Origin: Tissierellaceae bacterium
Lineage (GTDB): Bacteria; Bacillota; Clostridia; Tissierellales; Tissierellaceae
NCBI GenBank assembly: GCA_029264075.1
Contig: JARICQ010000138.1
Coordinates: 1-32,297, forward strand
Reading direction: 5' to 3'
Length of the DNA stretch: 32,297 bases
Below, in pieces: positions 16,709 through 24,053 of the stretch (positions within the stretch are counted from its first letter, which is position 1; each line of letters begins with the position of its first letter). Position numbers and translations under genes: made by a program. Under the pieces are notes generated by a model. The model was not told the origin of the DNA. It saw only the letters and a program-made list of their open reading frames with translations, and made no database searches.

Positions 16709-17265
16709 TATATTTCCATTAATTCTTCTTCTTTTTTATCTGTAAGCTTATCAATTTCACTTATATACTTATCTGTAATCTCTTGAACTTCTTCTTCTGC
16801 AATTCTCTTTTCATCTTCTGATATATCTTTATTTTTTTCTAGTTTTTTTAGATTCTCCATTAAGTCTCTTCTTATATTCCTTACAGAAACCTTAGCAGTC
16901 TCTCCGTTTTTCTTAACTACTCTGCTAAGTTCTTTTCTTCTCTCTTCAGTTAACATAGGAATAACAAGTCTTATCAACTTTCCATCATTTGATGGATTGA
17001 GACCTAAATCTGATTTTAAAATTTCTTTTTCAATTATTGGAATCAAGTTCACATCCCAAGGTTGTATGACCAACAACCTTGGTTCTGGTGAGGATACACC
17101 ACCCACTTGCTTTAAAGGTGTCTGCTGTCCGTAATAATCTACTGTAATCTGATCTAGCAAAGCTGGGTTAGCTCTGCCTGCTCTTATACTCTGTAACTCT
17201 TCGTTGTAGACAGAGATTGTCTTTGACATTCTATCTTCAGCTTCTTTGTAGAGTTTTCTTAACAT
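16708..17265 (-). CDS. frr: Ribosome recycling factor
   Basis: Together with EF-G, splits post-termination ribosomes. The 185-residue length is exactly the family norm. Conserved segments are LQSIRAGRANPALLDQITVDYYG near the N-terminus, PLKQVGGVSSPEPRLLVIQPWD, NPSNDGKLIRLVIPMLTEERRKEL, and KVSVRNIRRD. These form the three-helix bundle and beta-sandwich insert. The ATG at 17265 is 2 bases after the pyrH stop, and its AAGGAGG site lies inside the final pyrH codons, so the two are translationally coupled. Confidence 0.98.
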   Translation of the reverse strand: MLRKLYKEAEDRMSKTISVYNEELQSIRAGRANPALLDQITVDYYGQQTPLKQVGGVSSPEPRLLVIQPWDVNLIPIIEKEILKSDLGLNPSNDGKLIRLVIPMLTEERRKELSRVVKKNGETAKVSVRNIRRDLMENLKKLEKNKDISEDEKRIAEEEVQEITDKYISEIDKLTDKKEEELMEI

Positions 17266-17267
17266 AA

Positions 17268-17981
17268 TTAAACCTCCTTAACATGGGTCCCTATTTGTTT
17301 TCCTATGACAACATCTACTATATTTTCAGGTTCATCTATTCCAAATACAATTAGAGGTATTTTATTGTCCATACAAAGTGATGTGGCAGTAGAGTCCATT
17401 ATACCAAGGCCTAGGTTTAAAATATCAATATAGCTTAATTCATCAAATTTCTTTGCACTTGCATCAATCTTAGGATCTGAGCTATATATACCATCTACGC
17501 CCTTTTTTCCGAGTAATATTACTTCAGCTTCTATCTCAGCTGCCCTTAATGCAGCCGCTGTATCTGTTGAAAAATAAGGACTTCCAGAACCTGCTGCAAA
17601 TATAACTACTCTTCCTTTTTCTAAATGCCTTACAGCTTTTCTTCTAATATAAGGTTCAGCAACTTGTTTCATATCTATTGCAGATTGAACTCTAGTATCG
17701 ACTCCTGCTAGTTCTAGTGAATCTTGAAATGCAAGAGCATTCATTACAGTTCCTAGCATACCAATGTAGTCAGATGTAGTTCTATCCATATCTCTGGAAT
17801 CTCTTCCTCTCCAGAAGTTTCCCCCGCCAACAACTATAGCCACTTGAACTCCTAGCTCATATAGTACTTTAATCTTTTTTGATATATTATTCATTGTTTC
17901 AGTGTCTACCCCAACACCTTTTTGGCCTGCTAACGATTCACCGCTTATTTTCAATACTACTCGTTTAAAAATCGGACTCAT
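17268..17981 (-). CDS. pyrH: UMP kinase
   Basis: Hexameric bacterial UMP kinase of the amino-acid-kinase fold, phosphorylating UMP to UDP with ATP. The protein has 237 residues. The N-terminal VVLKISGESLAG (ATP-binding Lys), VAIVVGGGNFWRGR, MGML-type segment DYIGMLGTVMNALAFQ, FAAGSGSPYFSTDTAAALRA and the C-terminal TATSLCMDNKIPLIVFG are all family features. The ATG start has a GGAGGGA site. It stands between tsf and frr, the standard bacterial order. Confidence 0.98.
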   Translation of the reverse strand: MSPIFKRVVLKISGESLAGQKGVGVDTETMNNISKKIKVLYELGVQVAIVVGGGNFWRGRDSRDMDRTTSDYIGMLGTVMNALAFQDSLELAGVDTRVQSAIDMKQVAEPYIRRKAVRHLEKGRVVIFAAGSGSPYFSTDTAAALRAAEIEAEVILLGKKGVDGIYSSDPKIDASAKKFDELSYIDILNLGLGIMDSTATSLCMDNKIPLIVFGIDEPENIVDVVIGKQIGTHVKEV

Positions 17982-18012
17982 TAAATCCCTCCAAGCATAA
18001 AGTCTCTAGTAA

Positions 18013-18660
18013 TTAGCTATTCATTTGCTTTGAAACTTCCTCAGCAAAATCCTCTTCTCTTTTTTCCAATCCTTCTCCTACTTCAAATCTAGCAAATCTT
18101 CTAATCTTAAGATTTTCACCTATCTTAGATATTTTTTCATGTAAGAGTTCTTCAACTTTAACATCTGGATTTTTAATAAACTTTTGATCTAAAAGGCAAA
18201 CTTGCTCATAGTATTTCTCTATTCTTCCTTTTACCATTTGATCAACTATTTTTTCAGGCTTTCCTTCATTAAGCGCTTGCTGTCTTAAAACTTCTTTTTC
18301 TCTATTTATTTCATCCTCACTTACTTCCTCTCTAGATACGTAAGTTGGATTTGTAGCTGCTACTTGCATTGCCATATCTCTGACAAAATCTTTAAATTCA
18401 TCAGTTTTCGCAACAAAGTCAGTCTCAGAATTTACCTCAATCAGGACTCCTATTCTACCTCCATGGATATATGAATCAACTAATCCTTCTGAAGCTATTC
18501 TTCCTGACTTTTGAGCTGCCTTAGCTAGCCCCTTCTCTCTTAGAAGATCTATAGCACTTTCAATGTCTCCTTTAGTTTCAACCAAAGCTTTTTTACAATC
18601 CATCATTCCAGCTCCAGTTCGCTCTCTTAACTCTTTTACATCAGCTGCAGTAATATTCAT
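18013..18660 (-). CDS. tsf: Elongation factor Ts
   Basis: Guanine-nucleotide exchange factor for EF-Tu. The start is the ATG at 18660, giving MNITAADVKELRERTGAGMMDCKKAL, the classical N-terminus, with a GGAGG site 6-7 bases upstream. An ATG 18 codons earlier only extends the frame into the hairpin region. The TDFVAKTDEF motif that contacts EF-Tu is present. The 215-residue length is the short form with one core subdomain reduced, common in Clostridia and Thermotoga, compared with about 290 in Bacillus. The gene is separated from rpsB by a hairpin followed by a U-run. Confidence 0.97.
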   Translation of the reverse strand: MNITAADVKELRERTGAGMMDCKKALVETKGDIESAIDLLREKGLAKAAQKSGRIASEGLVDSYIHGGRIGVLIEVNSETDFVAKTDEFKDFVRDMAMQVAATNPTYVSREEVSEDEINREKEVLRQQALNEGKPEKIVDQMVKGRIEKYYEQVCLLDQKFIKNPDVKVEELLHEKISKIGENLKIRRFARFEVGEGLEKREEDFAEEVSKQMNS

Positions 18661-18680
18661 TTTTTCTCCTCCTATATTGT

Positions 18681-18722
18681 TAAAAATGGTAAGAGTAAAG
18701 GAAACACCCTTCAACCCTTACC
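18681..18722 (-). terminator. Intercistronic terminator-like hairpin between rpsB and tsf
   Basis: Arms 18688-18696 and 18714-18722 pair over 9 positions with one mismatch. An inner 4-bp stem (AAGG/CCTT, 18698-18701 with 18708-18711) extends the structure. It is followed on the minus strand by AUUUUUA. This has the form of an intrinsic terminator or attenuator, which would lower tsf expression relative to rpsB. It sits 9 bases after the rpsB stop codon and upstream of the tsf ribosome binding site. Confidence 0.65.
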
Positions 18723-18731
18723 TATTTTAGT

Positions 18732-19448
18732 CTACTCTTCTATGTTTTCTGTATCTTCCATTTGTTCTCCTTGTTTTGCTTCTAAAACTGCATTAGCAAT
18801 TGTTCCTGTTAAAAGCTTAACAGCTCTTATTGCATCATCATTTCCAGGTATTATATAATCAATTTCATCTGGATCACAGTTTGTATCTACAATTGCTACA
18901 ACAGGAATACCAAGTATTTGTGCTTCTTTAACTGCTATTCTTTCTTTTCTTGGATCAACTACAAATAAAACATCTGGTATTTTATTCATGTTTTTAATTC
19001 CACCCAAAAACTTTTCAAGTCTTTCAGCTTCATGATTTAACTGAATAACTTCTTTCTTAGGCAGTACTTCAAATATACCATCTTCTTCCATCTTACCAAG
19101 TTCGTGAAGTCTGTTTACTCTGTTTCTAATGGTCTTATAATTTGTTAGCATACCACCAAGCCATCTTTGATTTACATAATGCATATTGCATCTTTTAGCT
19201 TCAGTTTCAATAGCCTCTTGAGCTTGTTTTTTTGTACCTACAAATAATACTTCTCCACCATCTTCTACAACATCCTTTACGAAATTGTATGCAGTATCTA
19301 TCATCTTAACTGTTTTTTGCAAGTCAATGATGTAGATTCCGTTTCTTTCAGTAAAGATATACCTGGACATTTTCGGATTCCATCTTCTTGTTTGATGGCC
19401 AAAATGTACACCTGCTTCTAATAAACTTTTCATTGTAACTACTGACAT
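18732..19448 (-). CDS. rpsB: 30S ribosomal protein S2
   Basis: Late-assembling small-subunit protein that joins head and body and is needed for S1/mRNA docking. The start is the ATG at 19448, with GGAGGTG 6 bases upstream, giving MSVVTMKSLLEAGVHFGHQTRRWNPKM as in Bacillus. An ATG 13 codons earlier is in the leader. Conserved blocks include RNGIYIIDLQKT, VGTKKQAQ, YVNQRWLGGMLTNY, PDVLFVVDPRKE and VDTNCDPDEIDY. The 238-residue length is normal. It has its own promoter and a leader hairpin, and is followed by tsf. Confidence 0.98.
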   Translation of the reverse strand: MSVVTMKSLLEAGVHFGHQTRRWNPKMSRYIFTERNGIYIIDLQKTVKMIDTAYNFVKDVVEDGGEVLFVGTKKQAQEAIETEAKRCNMHYVNQRWLGGMLTNYKTIRNRVNRLHELGKMEEDGIFEVLPKKEVIQLNHEAERLEKFLGGIKNMNKIPDVLFVVDPRKERIAVKEAQILGIPVVAIVDTNCDPDEIDYIIPGNDDAIRAVKLLTGTIANAVLEAKQGEQMEDTENIEE

Positions 19449-19487
19449 ACTATTCACCTCCGAGTTTTTTTCCTCCACTTTCATCAT

Positions 19488-19523
19488 ATGTTTTAGGAAC
19501 CTTTAAGGCACAGCCTAAAACAT
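19488..19523 (-). promoter_or_regulatory. rpsB leader RNA hairpin
   Basis: A perfect 10-bp stem (19488-19497 with 19514-19523) with a 16-nt loop, itself containing CC/GG complementarity, lies in the untranslated leader of rpsB. It is about 40 bases before the ATG. No U-run follows on the minus strand, so it is not an intrinsic terminator. A role in S2 feedback or mRNA stability is possible by analogy with other r-protein leaders, but no known Firmicute motif is recognised. Confidence 0.6.
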
Positions 19524-19524
19524 C

Positions 19525-19562
19525 AAAAAGTGTGTGTAATCACTATAGTAGTATAACACACA
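19525..19562 (-). terminator. Probable terminator of the flagellar/chemotaxis operon, overlapping the rpsB promoter
   Basis: A 7-bp inverted repeat TGTGTGT/ACACACA (19531-19537 with 19556-19562) with an 18-nt loop is followed on the minus strand by a U-run (19525-19529) one base past the stem. It follows the last small gene of the flagellar operon by about 36 bases. The stem is of moderate strength. The -10 box of the rpsB promoter lies inside its loop. Confidence 0.5.
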
Positions 19563-19578
19563 ATTATTTCTAAATCAA
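19550..19578 (-). promoter_or_regulatory. Sigma-A promoter of rpsB-tsf operon
   Basis: TTGATT (19573-19578) and TATACT (19550-19555) are separated by 17 bases, and the -10 is preceded by TGT, an extended -10 element. The predicted start near 19543 gives a leader of about 95 nt containing the hairpin at 19488-19523. This is the only clear promoter between flhB and polC. Confidence 0.75.
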
Positions 19579-19597
19579 TCAAATAATAATATAATCT

Positions 19598-20035
19598 TCA
19601 AAAGTTTTGTTTATACATTTTTATAACTATATCTATCTCTCTTATACCTTTTTTAAGTTTTTTAGCAATTTCTTCAGAAGTAAGTCCTAGTTTTAATAAT
19701 TCAATTATTTTTCTTTTGTCTTCACTTAAATTCGCACTATTAGTTTCTAGTTGATCCATATCTTTTTCTGGCTCGATATTCTCATCTTCCTTATACATTT
19801 GATTTTTTTCTTGATAAAAATTATCTTCAAAGTTAATCTTGTCTAATTTAAGGTCTACAAGCTTATCAAAACTTGATACAATATCTTCTGTATGTTCATA
19901 ATATTTTTTAGTGTTTTTTTCTATAGAAGACAGCTCTTCTACCTTATATTCATTATCTTTTAAATCTTTTTTTATAATGTATATTGAATATATAATAAGC
20001 ATTACGCCTATTACATTTAAGATAATATTTAACAT
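19598..20035 (-). CDS. Membrane-anchored small protein in the SwrB position (DUF6115-like)
   Basis: A 145-residue protein with one N-terminal membrane segment (residues 1-21, rich in Ile/Leu/Val). A charged, probably coiled-coil middle region follows, then a C-terminal helix-turn-helix-like segment of about 35 residues (from KRKIIELLKLGLTSEEIAKKL). In Bacillus the gene between sigD and rpsB is swrB, a single-pass membrane protein that promotes flagellar basal-body assembly and sigma-D activity. The same position, topology and size suggest a homologue, but sequence likeness is too weak to be sure by eye. It starts at an ATG just after the lysine-rich small gene and is the last gene of the flagellar/chemotaxis operon. 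Confidence 0.7.
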   Translation of the reverse strand: MLNIILNVIGVMLIIYSIYIIKKDLKDNEYKVEELSSIEKNTKKYYEHTEDIVSSFDKLVDLKLDKINFEDNFYQEKNQMYKEDENIEPEKDMDQLETNSANLSEDKRKIIELLKLGLTSEEIAKKLKKGIREIDIVIKMYKQNF

Positions 20036-20044
20036 AGTCCACCT

Positions 20045-20350
20045 CTATATTCTAATGTCAATTTTAGAACCCATTTCTTTTTTTATATTTTTATCTTCTT
20101 TTTTTTCTTTACCCTTAGAGTTTTTTTCTTTAGCATTTTCATCTTTATTCTTTTTCTTAGTATCTATTTTAGAATGTTCAGTCTTCTCTGTATTATTCAC
20201 CTTTTTTATATCTCTTTTCAAATTCTTTTCTTTTTCTATAAACTGACTATTGACTATGTTTTGATTTTTAACATTTTCAATATGCTTTGATATAGATACC
20301 TCTTGAGTCTTTGGAAGCATTACATTAAAATCTACTGGTTTAATACTCAT
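20045..20350 (-). CDS. Lysine-rich small protein of unknown function
   Basis: Not assigned to a named family. The 101-residue product (from the second of two adjacent ATGs, spaced 5 bases from AGAGGTG; the first ATG is only 2 bases from it) begins with MSIKPVDFNVMLPKTQEVS. From about residue 40 to 95 it is almost all Lys, Glu, Asp and Asn, likely disordered. No membrane segment or signal peptide is seen. It lies 8 nt after the DUF342 gene and about 9 nt before the SwrB-like gene. I recall similar short proteins with a PVD...LPKT N-terminus next to flagellar sigma genes in Clostridia, but no function is known to me. Confidence 0.75.
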   Translation of the reverse strand: MSIKPVDFNVMLPKTQEVSISKHIENVKNQNIVNSQFIEKEKNLKRDIKKVNNTEKTEHSKIDTKKKNKDENAKEKNSKGKEKKEDKNIKKEMGSKIDIRI

Positions 20351-20361
20351 CATATCACCTC

Positions 20362-21723
20362 TTAATAAGATTCAATCCTAATTTCACCATTTTCAAGACA
20401 AAAGATACTTTTATGTATTTCTTTTTTAATATTAAGGCAAGCATTTCCAATAATTATCTTTGAGCCCGGATATATAGTATCAGAAACTCTTACTCTTCCC
20501 TTAGATAGTCTGTTAACTTCTTCATTAGCTAAATTCAACTTATTTTCAATTCTAATGTTTTCTAAATATATAGTCTTTTTAGCCTTTAATAACTTATTAT
20601 ATAATTTTAATTTGTTTGAATCTAATTTATTTGAAAATTTTAATTTTTCTAAAACTAGTAAGGATTTGTTTAGTTTTTCTAGATTTGCATCTGATATACT
20701 AAGCTCTTTTTTTAGATTTTCTTTTTTATTTATTTTTTCCGAATCGATTCCAACTTCTACTATAGTCTTTGTAGCCATTGGAGATCCTATTACCTTTGCA
20801 ATTACTTCATAGCTAGATCTACATACTCCTCCAACAATCAGTCCATTTTTGCCAATCATAATTATATTGGATCTTGAGCTTACATTGCTATGCATGATTG
20901 ATTCAGAAGTTATATTGCCTTTAACGTCAATATCTGCATTTTCAATAAATTTAGTAGATAAATCCCCTCTAGCCTCCACTGCTAATCTATTGTGCCCTTG
21001 TATTCCTCCTCTAACCAAAACATCTCCATGACAAGATATAGATCCACCTTCTACCACTCCTCTTATTTCTACCGATCCCTTAGACTTAATCATAAATCCA
21101 TTTATAAGGTTTTTTTCCACGATGATATTACCATCAAAATCAATATTTCCAATGCTCTTATCTACGCTGTCAACATTTAAAAGCTCTAATACATTTACTT
21201 TTCCTGATTTATATTCTACTAATCCATCTACACTTGCCTTTAATTTCAATCCATCTTCTGTAATAAAAGTATTTCTTCCTGCCCTTAATTTAGGTGTCTT
21301 TCCTTTTTTAGGTGGTATAATTTCACCAGTTACTTTTCTTCCAGAAGTTCCAGAAGTTGCTTCTACAACAATAGCTAACGTTTGATCTTTTGTTATTTTA
21401 TTTATTGAGTCTAATTCTCTGTAATTTGCGATTCCATCTTCATCAATTTTAGGTGTAAGTGTTTTATTTCTTTCGAATTTGTACTCTATGCAGCCATTCT
21501 CTCCATCTATTTCTGGAAGTCCTCTTGCTATTAGACCTTTCTCAAGATCTTTCATTTCTAACAAATCTTCTAATAGACTATAATCCAAGCCAAATTTAAA
21601 ATATTCACTGATATCTTTTATTATATCTTCTTTAGCTGATATTCTCTTTCCAAGTATCGTAATATATCCTTGAAATCCATCTTTGCTAGATTCTAAAATT
21701 ATATTATTATTGATTTTATGCAT
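20362..21723 (-). CDS. fapA: FapA family protein (DUF342, flagellar assembly protein A)
   Basis: The 453-residue protein has an N-terminal part ending in the conserved VVEATSGTSGRKVTGEIIPP block (about residues 118-137). It is followed by a right-handed beta-helix (about 165-320) with repeated short valine/isoleucine- and glycine-rich strands (KSKGSVEIRGVVEGGSI, CHGDVLVRGGIQG). A coiled-coil-like region (about 325-410) and a small C-terminal beta part close it. The family (FapA/DUF342) is linked to flagellar assembly and FlhF-type polar placement in Vibrio, and is widespread in Clostridia next to fliA. It lies 9 nt after the sigma gene, inside the motility operon. The molecular activity is unknown. 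Confidence 0.85.
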   Translation of the reverse strand: MHKINNNIILESSKDGFQGYITILGKRISAKEDIIKDISEYFKFGLDYSLLEDLLEMKDLEKGLIARGLPEIDGENGCIEYKFERNKTLTPKIDEDGIANYRELDSINKITKDQTLAIVVEATSGTSGRKVTGEIIPPKKGKTPKLRAGRNTFITEDGLKLKASVDGLVEYKSGKVNVLELLNVDSVDKSIGNIDFDGNIIVEKNLINGFMIKSKGSVEIRGVVEGGSISCHGDVLVRGGIQGHNRLAVEARGDLSTKFIENADIDVKGNITSESIMHSNVSSRSNIIMIGKNGLIVGGVCRSSYEVIAKVIGSPMATKTIVEVGIDSEKINKKENLKKELSISDANLEKLNKSLLVLEKLKFSNKLDSNKLKLYNKLLKAKKTIYLENIRIENKLNLANEEVNRLSKGRVRVSDTIYPGSKIIIGNACLNIKKEIHKSIFCLENGEIRIESY

Positions 21724-21732
21724 AATACACCC

Positions 21733-22473
21733 CTAACCTATGCCTTGTTTTTTTAAAAAAGTTTTCATTTTAATGATAGCTTTACTATGTATTTGAGATA
21801 TTCTAGATTCGGATAAATCTATTGTTTTTCCTATCTCTTTATATGTCAATTCTTCATAATAATATAAAGAAACTACCAATTTTTCATTTTCCGATAAGGA
21901 ATCTATTGATTTAGCAAGCAATTCTTTCATTTCTTTTTCTTCATAAACCTGTTCTGGCTTATTGCTTTCATTAAAATCTTTAATAGGGTTTTCATGGTTG
22001 TCTTTTAGTATATCGTCTAATGATGTAATATTAAAGGCTGAAATATCAGAAAGAAGCAGTTCTAATTCCTGAAGTCCTATTTCTAATTGATCTGCTATCT
22101 CAAGATTAGTTGGACTTCTTCCTATTTTATTTTCAAGAAAAGATATAGCATCTTGGACATCTTTTGATTTTTTCCTAAGTGACCTTGGAATCCAGTCTAA
22201 CTTCCTTATACTATCGATGATAGATCCTCTAATCCTTATCTGAGCATAAGTCTCAAATTTTATATTTTTATTTATATCAAATTTATTTATGCTATCAATG
22301 AGACCTAAAACTCCATATCCAACCAAATCATCATATTCTATTTTGCTCCCATAAAAATTATACATTCTACCTGCCATTATTTTAACTAAATCAATGTAAT
22401 TTTCTATTAGTTCTTTTTTAATTTCTACATCTTTAGTTTGTGAATATTTGATCCATAAATTTTCTATGTTCAT
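21733..22473 (-). CDS. fliA: Flagellar RNA polymerase sigma factor (FliA/SigD/WhiG family)
   Basis: Alternative sigma-28-type factor directing late flagellar, chemotaxis and motility genes. In 246 residues it has region 2 (YDDLVGYGVLGLIDSINKFD near 47-66 and FETYAQIRIRGSIIDSIR near 73-90). The FliA-typical WIPRSLR is at 94-100, then region 3, and region 4 with the helix-turn-helix ELTYKEIGKTIDLSESRISQ near the C-terminus. Bacillus calls it sigD. It lies after cheD and before fapA, the same order as in Bacillus (che genes - sigD - swrB). No flgM is seen in the window. Confidence 0.94.
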   Translation of the reverse strand: MNIENLWIKYSQTKDVEIKKELIENYIDLVKIMAGRMYNFYGSKIEYDDLVGYGVLGLIDSINKFDINKNIKFETYAQIRIRGSIIDSIRKLDWIPRSLRKKSKDVQDAISFLENKIGRSPTNLEIADQLEIGLQELELLLSDISAFNITSLDDILKDNHENPIKDFNESNKPEQVYEEKEMKELLAKSIDSLSENEKLVVSLYYYEELTYKEIGKTIDLSESRISQIHSKAIIKMKTFLKKQGIG

Positions 22474-22494
22474 TTTATTCCTCCTCCAAAAGAA

Positions 22495-22983
22495 CTATAT
22501 AGTTTTTTCTCCATGTCCAATAGTTCTAATAAACAAAGAGCCATCTAGTGGATCTAAAACTATGGTTCTACCAAAGTTGCCTCCTGTGTCTTCAGATATT
22601 ATTCTTATATTGATAGATTTCAATTTTTCCTTAGTTGCTATAACATTTCTTTCACCAATTTTCAAAATATTATTTCCTGAATTAAAGTTAAACATTTGTG
22701 AGCCACCTGCAATCTTAGCTACTAAGTTTCTTTTTTTTGCACCTTTTCTAATTAATCTATCCATTAATTCGTCAATTCCTGTATCTGCAAATTTAAATCT
22801 ATTATCATTCTTCTTTATTTCTAAGCTTGATGGAAGCATTATATGTACCAATCCACCTAATTGTTTTGTTTTATCGTACATAGTAATGCCCACGCAAGAG
22901 CCTAGCCCAAGAGTAGTTAGCTTGCTAGGAGCTTTAGCTATATTCAAATCTGCCATACCTACTTTTATTATTTCATCTGACAT
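22495..22983 (-). CDS. cheD: Chemoreceptor glutamine deamidase
   Basis: Deamidates glutamines of chemoreceptors and binds CheC to form an adaptation feedback. The 162-residue protein has GLGSCVGITMYD with catalytic Cys30 and GGLVHIMLPSS with catalytic His47. A conserved KIAGGSQMF segment follows in the second half. It starts one base after the cheC stop, so the two are surely coupled. The order cheW-cheC-cheD-sigma is that of Bacillus. Confidence 0.95.
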   Translation of the reverse strand: MSDEIIKVGMADLNIAKAPSKLTTLGLGSCVGITMYDKTKQLGGLVHIMLPSSLEIKKNDNRFKFADTGIDELMDRLIRKGAKKRNLVAKIAGGSQMFNFNSGNNILKIGERNVIATKEKLKSINIRIISEDTGGNFGRTIVLDPLDGSLFIRTIGHGEKTI

Positions 22984-22984
22984 T

Positions 22985-23599
22985 CTAATTTACTCCTAAT
23001 CTATTTAGTATCTTTTTAAAAGATTTTAAGTCTGGAAGAAAGAAGAAATTACCCTCAATATTATTATTCCCTTCTTCAAATATATTTTCTATAAAAAGTG
23101 CATGGTCTGATACATAGCCAAATTGTATTGCAGGAACACTTAAAATTGCCGCTGCCATATCTAAGCAAACAGAAGGAACTGATATAGCTATTTTTAAATT
23201 TGTAATCTCTGATAGAGCATTTACATAGGACGATGCAAGTATGTTTCCAACTTCAGCAAGTGCCGACATATCCATTTCATCTAACTCTTCTTTCTTTTCA
23301 TCTCCATTAACTAAGATAGCTGCAAGATTGATAGAGGATTGGATGTCTAAAGCAAACATTATATTTCCTAATACATCTCCTGACAACTCAAAATAAATTC
23401 CTACAATTAAATTTTCTTCTCCCCCAAGTATTTCTGAGACATCCTTGAATTCCAGAATTTTAACATTTGGAACCTTCATATCTATTTTTTTGCAAGTAAT
23501 CGTTGCAAGAGAAGTAGCTGCATTTCCAGCACCTATATTTCCTAATTCTTTTAATATATCTATCATGAAATCATTTAAGTTTTCTATATCTATAGACAT
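22985..23599 (-). CDS. cheC: CheY-P phosphatase CheC
   Basis: Dephosphorylates CheY-P, stimulated by CheD. Two repeated active-site helices are visible in 204 residues: DILKELGNIGAGNAATSLA (Glu18, Asn21) near the N-terminus, and MSALAEVGNILASSYVNAL in the second half. Each has the E..N pair of the CheC/FliY/CheX family, so this looks like class I CheC with both sites. It is between cheW and cheD. Confidence 0.95.
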   Translation of the reverse strand: MSIDIENLNDFMIDILKELGNIGAGNAATSLATITCKKIDMKVPNVKILEFKDVSEILGGEENLIVGIYFELSGDVLGNIMFALDIQSSINLAAILVNGDEKKEELDEMDMSALAEVGNILASSYVNALSEITNLKIAISVPSVCLDMAAAILSVPAIQFGYVSDHALFIENIFEEGNNNIEGNFFFLPDLKSFKKILNRLGVN

Positions 23600-23611
23600 G
23601 GAATTTCCCCT

Positions 23612-24043
23612 TTAATATTCTAATATTTTTGTAAGTTCTAGTAAAATAATAAGTCTACCATCTACTTTAGCAATACCTTGCGCATACATTAATGTAGCAT
23701 TTTCTTCATCTTCATCTATATTGTCAATATCTTGAGGATTGATATCTATTACTTCAGATGATGTGTCAACAACAAGGCCTGCGACAACTTCTTCAGTTGA
23801 TACAACTATAACTCTTGAATCGGTAGGTTCTTCATTTCTACTTACATTTAATTTTTCCCTTAAATCTATCAAGGTAATTACCTCTCCCCTTAGATTGATA
23901 ACTCCTTTCACATAATCAGGGCTGTTTGGAATCCTTGTTACATTTTCCATGTTCTCTATAGCTATAACTGACTTTATATTTACCCCATAATATTCAGAGT
24001 TAAGTTTGAAAATTACATATTTATTCTCTAGTCCAGATAACAT
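23612..24043 (-). CDS. cheW: Chemotaxis coupling protein CheW
   Basis: Scaffold linking chemoreceptors to CheA. The 143 residues form a single CheW SH3-like domain: KYVIFKLNSEYYGVNIK, then RIPNSPDYVKGVINLRGEVITLIDLREKL and the C-terminal AQGIAKVDGRLIILLELTKIL. No receiver or extra domain is attached, so it is CheW and not CheV. It lies 10 nt after cheA. Confidence 0.97.
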   Translation of the reverse strand: MLSGLENKYVIFKLNSEYYGVNIKSVIAIENMENVTRIPNSPDYVKGVINLRGEVITLIDLREKLNVSRNEEPTDSRVIVVSTEEVVAGLVVDTSSEVIDINPQDIDNIDEDEENATLMYAQGIAKVDGRLIILLELTKILEY

Positions 24044-24053
24044 AAAAATCCTC

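Noticed and set aside
18661..18714. Upstream ATG extending EF-Ts by 18 residues
   Set aside because: The extension runs through the rpsB-tsf hairpin and the Shine-Dalgarno; MNITAADVKEL at 18660 is the family N-terminus.
19449..19487. Upstream ATG extending S2 by 13 residues
   Set aside because: The extension is in the leader; MSVVTMKSLLEAGVHFGH from 19448 has GGAGGTG at proper spacing.
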